From Verrucomicrobiota bacterium (GTDB lineage Bacteria > Chlamydiota > Chlamydiia > Chlamydiales > Rhabdochlamydiaceae), in the NCBI GenBank assembly GCA_903970455.1, contig CAJCIW010000251.1:1-10229 (forward strand): a stretch of DNA of 10,229 nt, in the 5' to 3' direction. Shown piece by piece: positions 1 to 4,401 of this stretch. The first letter of the stretch is position 1. Each line of letters begins with the position of its first letter. The position numbers were made by a program, and so were the translations under genes. Under the pieces are notes generated by a model that ran no database searches, had not been told where the DNA came from, and worked only from the letters and a program-made list of their open reading frames with translations.

Positions 1-92
1 GTTCACTGGTCATTGACCGGGACCTCAATAGCGCGATCCTTGAAAAGGCCGTTGGGATGACGGTCTTAAAAGCTTGTGGAGCGACTCCTTAA
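1..92 (+). CDS. tnpB: TnpB-type transposon nuclease, 3' end only (IS200/IS605 family), partial
   Basis: This is the C-terminal tail of a TnpB/IS1341-type RNA-guided nuclease that runs off the left edge. Reading in frame from base 3 gives about 29 codons ending with TAA at 90-92. The segment contains DRDLNSAI (bases 15-38), which matches the RuvC-III motif of TnpB, where the second Asp of D-R-D is a catalytic metal ligand. It continues to a VGMTV...KACG tail like those of many family members. The zinc-finger and earlier RuvC motifs lie outside the window, so it is unknown whether the gene is intact. Directly downstream is the hairpin-bearing right end of the element, which supports the identification. 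In this family TnpB works with an omega RNA made from this same region. The gene runs convergently towards the NADAR gene. Confidence 0.72.
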   Translation, partial: SLVIDRDLNSAILEKAVGMTVLKACGATP

Positions 93-141
93 GGAGAGCG
101 ATGAAGCAAGAATCCCCCGACTTTAGGCGGGGGAGGTTCAA
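60..141 (+). mobile_element. IS200/IS605-type element, right end with 3' part of omega RNA
   Basis: The right end overlaps the tnpB stop codon. Bases 85-96 are a perfect palindrome, CTCCTTAAGGAG. Bases 113-119 (TCCCCCG) pair with 128-134 (CGGGGGA), with an inner C121-G126 pair, one A-G mismatch and a TTTA loop. It is followed by GGTTCAA. A C-rich/G-rich subterminal hairpin followed closely by TTCAA or TCAA is typical of IS200/IS605 right ends, which have hairpins and not terminal inverted repeats. In tnpB elements this stretch is transcribed as the scaffold of the omega RNA, and the guide is the flanking DNA immediately beyond the element. The boundary at about 141 is inferred from the motif and could be off by a few bases. 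The left end is outside the window. Confidence 0.7.
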
Positions 142-905
142 TGCCTTGAGATAAACTGGTTGTATTGCTGATTTCTTGCGACGACGCCCGTCCCGCCCAA
201 ACTTCCGCGGACTTCCATCGCAATGCGGCCAAGCCAATTTTGTCCTGTACCGTCAAAATTATCTCCCCAAAATGCATCTCTTCCCCTAGCGGGAACATGT
301 TCGACGAGGTAAGCACTGCCCGTCGCGAGCAAGAGGTTTCTGAGGTCAGGATTTTGGGTGAATTTGGCAGAGACGACATGGCGCATGACCTGAAGATTAT
401 TGTACTGCCATGCGTTCCTTTGAGCAGGAGTCCAATTTCGGCTGAGCTCTCGTCCCAATCGCCAGGCGGCTTCCCCATTGAGATTTTGAAACCTTTGCAT
501 GATTCCTAGATTCGGCCCGAACTTAGCTGCTTGGAACGCTCCCTCTGCGCATTGAAATTGCATCCCCCAAAGGCGGATTGTGGAAGGATGAAAATTGCCT
601 AAAAAAGCCATTAACGCATTCTCCTCCGCTTTATAGAACCAGATGAACTGGTCGCGTGTAGCGAGGCGGGAGATTTGTTGTGTGGATGCACTTGCTACAT
701 CCGTGAATAGAAAAAAACAGCAAAATAAAGATTTAAAACATTTGACTACGCCTTCCCAAAGCGAGCTGAACGAAAATCCATCTTGGGCCCTCTGAGTCAA
801 TCTCAAAGTGTCCATACTCTTTTGTTGCTGCTGAACAGCGACAATAGGTGGTGTCAAAGTAAAATTTAACTGGGTGTTTTGCTCTTTATGAATGGGAGTT
901 ATCAT
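138..905 (-). CDS. NADAR-domain protein (ADP-ribose/NAD-related glycosidase fold)
   Basis: This 255-residue protein has a NADAR domain (YbiA/RibX-like superfamily) at about residues 84-236. Recognisable blocks are F-L-G-N-F-H-P (101-107), the core E-G-A-F-Q-A-A-K-F (121-129), and D-A-F-W-G-D-N-F-D-G (210-219) with G-Q-N-W-L-G and M-E-V-R (221-233). Characterised NADAR proteins cleave N-glycosidic bonds in ADP-ribose-modified guanine or in riboflavin intermediates. The substrate here is unknown. The N-terminal 80 residues are not NADAR. They are Gln-rich at first and then hold a Cys-rich hydrophobic stretch (residues 56-67) followed by D-V-A-S-A-S, which could be a displaced Sec signal, a membrane anchor or an effector leader. 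The ATG at 905 is backed by GAGG at 914-917, 8 bases upstream. The stop codon TGA (140-138) lies inside the adjacent IS end, so the native C-terminus may have been replaced. It is divergent from the methyltransferase operon. Confidence 0.82.
   Translation of the reverse strand: MITPIHKEQNTQLNFTLTPPIVAVQQQQKSMDTLRLTQRAQDGFSFSSLWEGVVKCFKSLFCCFFLFTDVASASTQQISRLATRDQFIWFYKAEENALMAFLGNFHPSTIRLWGMQFQCAEGAFQAAKFGPNLGIMQRFQNLNGEAAWRLGRELSRNWTPAQRNAWQYNNLQVMRHVVSAKFTQNPDLRNLLLATGSAYLVEHVPARGRDAFWGDNFDGTGQNWLGRIAMEVRGSLGGTGVVARNQQYNQFISRH
142..161 (+). ncRNA. Inferred omega RNA guide segment (flank of IS right end)
   Basis: If the element ends at about 141, the roughly 20 bases that follow would be carried as the guide of the tnpB omega RNA. 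The sequence is the 3' end of the NADAR gene in antisense orientation, so a transcript running out of the element would also be antisense to the NADAR mRNA. Position and length are inferred from how TnpB systems are known to work. Nothing in the sequence itself proves transcription. Confidence 0.35.
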
Positions 906-913
906 ATGAATCG

Positions 914-917
914 CCTC
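914..917 (-). promoter_or_regulatory. Shine-Dalgarno of the NADAR gene
   Basis: The minus strand reads GAGG here, followed by an 8-base spacer and ATG at 905. It is the only good ribosome-binding site near this reading frame and favours the ATG at 905 over the internal Met at residue 31. Confidence 0.5.
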
Positions 918-953
918 AGTAAGCGGATTTCAAGGCATTGTGCCATTGTTTGG

Positions 954-982
954 TTCAAAAAATCGAGAAAATCTGCTAAAAT
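954..982 (+). promoter_or_regulatory. Possible sigma70-type promoter of the RNA-modification operon
   Basis: TTCAAA at 954-959 and TAAAAT at 977-982 are separated by 17 bases, giving a moderate match to -35 and -10 boxes. Initiation 6-8 bases after the -10 box would fall at about 989-991, at the ATG of the methyltransferase itself. This would make the message leaderless or nearly so, and no Shine-Dalgarno is seen before that ATG. The two boxes match the consensus only partly, so this is tentative. Confidence 0.28.
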
Positions 983-990
983 CTCACCCC

Positions 991-1836
991 ATGAAAGAAA
1001 AATATTGCCTCCTCGACAGCGGAAATCTGCAAAAATTAGAACAATTCGGCGAGTTTGTGATCGCACGTCCTTGTTCTCAAGCTCTTTGGCGCCCTGCCCT
1101 TTCCGAGGCAGAATGGGACCGCGCGGATGCCTTTTTTTCGCGGGATGGGGGGAATAGCTGGAATTTCAAAAAGAAATTACCCGAATGTTGGTTTTCTGAA
1201 ATCGAGGGCGTCCGTTTTAAAATTTCTCTTACCGATTTCGGCCATCTCGGTGTTTTTCCCGAGCACAGCCTGCTCTGGAAATCGATGAAAGAAGCGATCC
1301 GTTCCCACCGTACACCCGTTCAAATTCTCAATCTTTTTGCCTATTCCGGGGGAGCCAGTTTAGCAGCGGCTCAAGCCGGGGCCCGCGTCTGCCATGTCGA
1401 TGCCTCGAAAGGGATGGTCTCCTGGGCGCGTGAAAATGCCGGACACAATCAACTTTCTGAAGCCCCCATCCGTTGGATTGTCGATGATGCGGTGAAATTT
1501 TTAAGGCGGGAGATCAAGCGCGGCACGCGGTATGAAGGGATCATCCTCGATCCGCCGAGTTTTGGCCGGGGCAGCAAAGGAGAAGTTTTCAAAATTGAGC
1601 GCGATATCCAGGAATTGCTTGAGCTGTGCCGCGAGCTGCTCTCTGAAAAGCCTCTTTTCCTCTATTTCACAACGCATACCCCGGGCATGACTCCCATCGT
1701 CATGGGCCATCTGATGGAGGAAACGACGCAAAAAAAAAGGGGCCGTATAGAAACAGGGGAGATGATTTTGCCTTCCGAAAGCGGAAAACACATTCCCAGC
1801 GGCAGCTTTGTCAAATGGGTTGCTCATGATGCCTGA
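991..1836 (+). CDS. Class I SAM-dependent rRNA methyltransferase, RlmI/RlmK-like
   Basis: This 281-residue Rossmann-fold methyltransferase belongs to the family that modifies 23S rRNA (RlmI/RlmK relatives). It acts in the cytoplasm on RNA with S-adenosylmethionine. It starts directly with the small N-terminal domain typical of the short form (L-L-D-S-G near residue 7, then K-L-E-Q) and lacks a PUA domain. Motif I is N-L-F-A-Y-S-G-G (114-121), an acidic SAM-ribose ligand follows in H-V-D-A-S (about 135-139), and motif IV is D-P-P-S-F-G (187-192). Where RlmI has a catalytic Cys in its S-C-S motif, this protein reads F-T-T-H-T-P-G, so cytosine-C5 chemistry is doubtful and the product should not be assumed. 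An in-frame GTG at 940 would add 17 residues that do not look conserved, so ATG 991 is preferred. It overlaps the next gene by 11 bases. Confidence 0.82.
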   Translation: MKEKYCLLDSGNLQKLEQFGEFVIARPCSQALWRPALSEAEWDRADAFFSRDGGNSWNFKKKLPECWFSEIEGVRFKISLTDFGHLGVFPEHSLLWKSMKEAIRSHRTPVQILNLFAYSGGASLAAAQAGARVCHVDASKGMVSWARENAGHNQLSEAPIRWIVDDAVKFLRREIKRGTRYEGIILDPPSFGRGSKGEVFKIERDIQELLELCRELLSEKPLFLYFTTHTPGMTPIVMGHLMEETTQKKRGRIETGEMILPSESGKHIPSGSFVKWVAHDA

Positions 1837-2638
1837 AGCCATTACCAGCTTACAAAATCCCAAGGTCAAAAAAGCCGTCAAATTGGCTGACCGGAAAGAA
1901 CGAAACACGACGGCTCTTTTTCTTATCGAAGGGTATCGGGAACTGAAACGCGCGGCTGATAGCGGAGTCGAGGTGACAACTTTGTTCATCTGCCAGCAAT
2001 TTTTTCTCGGCACCAATGAAAATGCCTTGATCGACCAAGTAAAAAACCAAGGCGCCGAAATTGTAGTCTGCGAGCCTCATGTCTTTCAAAAGCTTTCCTA
2101 CCGCGACCGTCCTGACGGACTTCTCGCCATCGGCAAGCAAATGCAGCGCTCTTTGCACGATCTGAAACTTCACCTGGGTTACAAAAAAAATCCTTTTTTG
2201 ATTGTCGCCGAAGCGATTGAAAAGCCAGGCAATCTCGGCACGATCTTGCGTTCCGCCGATGCAGCGGGCATCGACGGCGTCATCGTCTGCGACCGGTGTA
2301 CCGATATTTATAATCCCAACGTCGTCCGCGCAAGCGTGGGTACGCTTTTCACGATTCCTGTGGTGGAGGCTTCGAGCGCGGAAACTTTAAAATGGCTCAA
2401 AGAAACCAACGTTAAAATCATCGCTGCGACCCCTTCAGCTCAGCAAGAGTTTACCCACGCCAACCTTAACGGCGGCATAGCCATCGCCGTCGGGACCGAA
2501 CAGCTTGGTCTTTCCCAGCAGTGGATGAAGGCTGCTGACCTGCAAGTCCGGATCCCCATGCACGGCGTCGCCGATTCCCTCAATGTCGCCACAGCGACGA
2601 CCCTTCTGTTGTACGAAGCGGTCAGGCAAAGAAAATGA
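1826..2638 (+). CDS. SpoU/TrmH-family RNA 2'-O-methyltransferase
   Basis: This is a 270-residue SPOUT-class enzyme that methylates a ribose 2'-OH in rRNA or tRNA using S-adenosylmethionine. The N-terminal third is a substrate-binding L30e-like domain (F-L-I-E-G-Y-R-E at about residues 32-39). The C-terminal two thirds are the trefoil-knot catalytic domain with all three motifs: motif 1, K-P-G-N-L-G-T-I-L-R-S-A-D-A (133-146), with the conserved Asn and Arg; motif 2, G-T-E-Q-L-G-L-S (223-230); and motif 3, I-P-M-H-G-V-A-D-S-L-N-V-A (243-255). The overall layout is like RlmB or AviRb/TsnR, but the target nucleotide cannot be read from the sequence. ATG 1826 or the adjacent ATG 1829 is the likely start; an in-frame TTG at 1808 is less likely. 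The start lies inside the end of the upstream gene and the stop overlaps the next start (ATGA), so the genes are probably translationally coupled. Confidence 0.85.
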   Translation: MMPEAITSLQNPKVKKAVKLADRKERNTTALFLIEGYRELKRAADSGVEVTTLFICQQFFLGTNENALIDQVKNQGAEIVVCEPHVFQKLSYRDRPDGLLAIGKQMQRSLHDLKLHLGYKKNPFLIVAEAIEKPGNLGTILRSADAAGIDGVIVCDRCTDIYNPNVVRASVGTLFTIPVVEASSAETLKWLKETNVKIIAATPSAQQEFTHANLNGGIAIAVGTEQLGLSQQWMKAADLQVRIPMHGVADSLNVATATTLLLYEAVRQRK

Positions 2639-3270
2639 AAATCATTTACTGCGACAACCATCTTCTCATCGCTTCCAAGCCTGCAGGAATCAGCACGCAG
2701 CCCCATCAAGAAGGGGAAACAAATTTACTCGATCAGTGCAAAGCATGGCTGAAAAAAGAATTCCAAAAGCCAGGCAAGGTTTTCCTGGAACCTATTCATC
2801 GGCTCGACAAACCCGTCAGCGGTCTGGTGCTATTCGCAAGAACAAGCAAAGCCCTTTCCCGCCTTCAAGAATCCATGCGCCAGCAAAAGATCGAAAAAAC
2901 CTATTTCGCTTGGCTGGAGGGAAATTTGCCGCAAGCAGAAGGGACTTTAGAACACTATCTGTTCCATGATGAACATAAAGCAAGAGTTGTGAATCCATCC
3001 CACCCTGAAGCAAAACTCGCACGTCTGCATTATGTGCAAATCGATCAGATTAATGGGAGAACCCTTGTCGAAATTCGCCTAGAAACGGGCCGCTATCACC
3101 AAATCCGCGCGCAGTTTGCCGCGATCGGCTGCCCCATTTTAGACGACGCTAAATATGGAAGTTCTTCGAAAAAGGAGCAAATCGCTTTGCACCATGGAAA
3201 GCTGAGATTTCAGCATCCTGTTACGAAAGAATGCGTTTGTTTTGAGTCTGATTTTAAAACACCCATTTGA
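2635..3270 (+). CDS. RluA-family RNA pseudouridine synthase
   Basis: This 211-residue protein converts specific uridines of rRNA or tRNA into pseudouridine in the cytoplasm. The diagnostic catalytic motif H-R-L-D-K-P-V-S-G is at residues 55-63, with the catalytic Asp at 58. The family C-terminal block G-R-Y-H-Q-I-R-A-Q is at 152-160 and D-D-A-K-Y-G at 170-175. The opening strand K-I-I-Y-C-D-N-H-L-L-I-A-S-K-P-A-G (2-18) is also typical. There is no N-terminal S4 domain, so it resembles the short RluA/TruC type more than RluC or RluD. The start codon overlaps the stop of the SpoU gene by 4 bases (ATGA), making it the third gene of the operon. It appears complete and no defect is seen. Confidence 0.88.
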   Translation: MKIIYCDNHLLIASKPAGISTQPHQEGETNLLDQCKAWLKKEFQKPGKVFLEPIHRLDKPVSGLVLFARTSKALSRLQESMRQQKIEKTYFAWLEGNLPQAEGTLEHYLFHDEHKARVVNPSHPEAKLARLHYVQIDQINGRTLVEIRLETGRYHQIRAQFAAIGCPILDDAKYGSSSKKEQIALHHGKLRFQHPVTKECVCFESDFKTPI

Positions 3271-3297
3271 GAATTGTTTGTGATTTCTATTTACTTT

Positions 3298-3320
3298 AAT
3301 AAATTAATCGTTTATTTTTT
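3298..3320 (+). terminator. Weak candidate terminator after the RNA-modification operon
   Basis: AATAAA (3298-3303) and TTTATT (3311-3316) can form a six-pair A-T stem with a 7-base loop, running into T residues up to 3321. The stem has no G-C pairs, so it would be poor as an intrinsic terminator. It is listed only because nothing better is visible between 3270 and 3335. Confidence 0.2.
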
Positions 3321-3334
3321 TATATGGTATTTTT

Positions 3335-4273
3335 ATGGCGAACATAACAACTCCCAACAGTTCGAATAATTATTTTGTGATTTTTGATGCGCGAAGACAT
3401 TGGTGCTTAAAAGAATCGGGTCCATTGCCTTGGGCGCCTAATCTCCAAACAACCTTGCCATTTGTACCTAAAGAAAACAAAGATTTAACTCATCAATTTT
3501 ACCAATCTACTAACTCAAGATCATTTGATTCAATTGTTTTTGAAAATTCATGCACTCAGGTCGACGTTTTCAGTGTAATTTCGGCTGATCTTGATCCAAA
3601 GGATTTGGGGAATTTTTCTGAGGTGAGCAAATCTTGTTATTTAGCAACTAAAACAGATACAGTCTGGTCGATACAACTCCAAAAATTATTCCCCGATGTA
3701 ATGATCTCGCCTCGTAAAAACTTTTCCTTGGGTTCTGAAAAGCAACACCAGATCGTCTTCGACCCTGAGAAGCAATTTCAGATCGTTTTTCATCTCATAA
3801 AACAAACAAAAAAGCCATATGAAATACAAGTTAAATTTGAGAGAACTGAAGCAGTTGCATGCATTGCTAAAGCAATGTCTGATCAATGTGTCGATTATTT
3901 GAATTCTATCAAAAAATGCTTCCGAGAGGATAAAAATGTGATCGAATTTGAAAATTACCAAGGACCTGTTTTACAGTTTTTCAAACTTTATATTCCGGAC
4001 CCTATACAAAATGAAATTTATCAAATTCATTGTGATATTATTAAATCTATGAAGCATTTGCAGAATGATTATTGGGGATGTGCGGAACACGCTTTCCCTC
4101 TTAAAATTGGACAATGGTCTGATAACAGACTCAAAGCTAAATCAATTGAACAATTTATCGATGAAAAAAATCAATGGTTTTTGCTTATTTTGTATCAGAA
4201 ATACGAAATGGCAGCTTTAAAGATATTAAATCAGGTATTAATGAACAAATTCAGCGTTGCGAATTCGCTTTGA
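3335..4273 (+). CDS. F-box protein, candidate host-directed effector, probably frameshifted near its 3' end
   Basis: As read, this is a 312-residue protein. Residues 76-121 form an F-box-like motif. From the Leu at residue 86 to the Pro at 120 it aligns without gaps, over 35 positions, to the F-box of the neighbouring WD40 protein. Ten identities are shared, including L...DL, SK.C, W...L and FP. The usual L-P-x-E opening of an F-box is missing. In eukaryotes F-boxes bind Skp1 and bring substrates to SCF ubiquitin ligases. In intracellular bacteria such proteins are typically injected effectors. The rest of the protein is unrecognised. Residues 134-153 are a diverged tandem duplication. The last roughly 33 residues in this frame are probably spurious: coding character shifts to the -1 frame near the A-tract at 4164-4170 and continues to 4377. 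The gene is AT-rich compared with the operon before it. No clear ribosome-binding site precedes the ATG. Confidence 0.62.
   Translation: MANITTPNSSNNYFVIFDARRHWCLKESGPLPWAPNLQTTLPFVPKENKDLTHQFYQSTNSRSFDSIVFENSCTQVDVFSVISADLDPKDLGNFSEVSKSCYLATKTDTVWSIQLQKLFPDVMISPRKNFSLGSEKQHQIVFDPEKQFQIVFHLIKQTKKPYEIQVKFERTEAVACIAKAMSDQCVDYLNSIKKCFREDKNVIEFENYQGPVLQFFKLYIPDPIQNEIYQIHCDIIKSMKHLQNDYWGCAEHAFPLKIGQWSDNRLKAKSIEQFIDEKNQWFLLILYQKYEMAALKILNQVLMNKFSVANSL
3734..3793 (+). repeat. Diverged tandem duplication, two 30-base units
   Basis: Units 3734-3763 and 3764-3793 encode SEKQHQIVFD and PEKQFQIVFH. Of 30 bases, 21 are identical by direct comparison. The duplication is in frame inside the F-box gene and adds 10 residues after the F-box. 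Confidence 0.6.
4164..4171 (+). other. A-tract with A AAA AAT slippery heptamer, candidate frameshift point
   Basis: Seven A residues (4164-4170) followed by T form A-AAA-AAT in the reading frame of the F-box gene, an arrangement that permits -1 slippage. The -1 frame opens at 4165 just after a TGA, so this is about the earliest point at which the ribosome, or a mutation, could join the two frames. No stable downstream stem-loop or upstream Shine-Dalgarno-like stimulator is visible, so a homopolymer indel (biological or sequencing error) is at least as likely as programmed frameshifting. Confidence 0.4.
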
Positions 4274-4377
4274 AATCAATCCCTCTTGAATTTAACAACC
4301 AGGAAAAGTTTGATGCAGCTGTCGAAGCCGCTGTTGAATCTCGAGTTTTACCCAAGAAGAATTGTGTGATTTTGTAG
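4165..4377 (+). CDS. Out-of-frame C-terminal part of the F-box protein, ending in a CaaX box
   Basis: The -1 frame relative to the F-box gene stays open from 4165 and adds about 68 codons, ending with TAG at 4375-4377. It has normal coding character (G-rich first codon positions, and a plausible helical stretch with F-D-A-A-V-E-A-A-V-E) and continues 104 bases beyond the stop of the upstream frame. It ends with P-K-K-N-C-V-I-L. The last four residues fit the eukaryotic CaaX prenylation motif, with a final Leu that favours geranylgeranylation and two Lys residues just before it. Joined at the A-tract, the protein would be about 347 residues. An independent small gene is also possible (ATG 4174), but it has no ribosome-binding site and starts inside the other frame. 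Confidence 0.5.
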   Translation, partial: KKSMVFAYFVSEIRNGSFKDIKSGINEQIQRCEFALKSIPLEFNNQEKFDAAVEAAVESRVLPKKNCVIL

Positions 4378-4401
4378 ATGTACCGGTGGTTTCGAAGAGG
4401 A

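Noticed and set aside
165..509. Plus-strand open frame opposite the NADAR gene
   Set aside because: It is antisense to a clear NADAR domain and has no ribosome-binding site or known motif.
1501..2173. Open minus-strand frames opposite the methyltransferase and SpoU genes
   Set aside because: They lie wholly antisense to two strongly supported genes, cross the gene boundary and contain no recognisable domain.
4378..4401. Bidirectional terminator between the convergent F-box genes
   Set aside because: Only an imperfect GAAGAGG/CCTTCTTC pairing reaching into the WD40 gene could be drawn, with no T-run in a suitable place.
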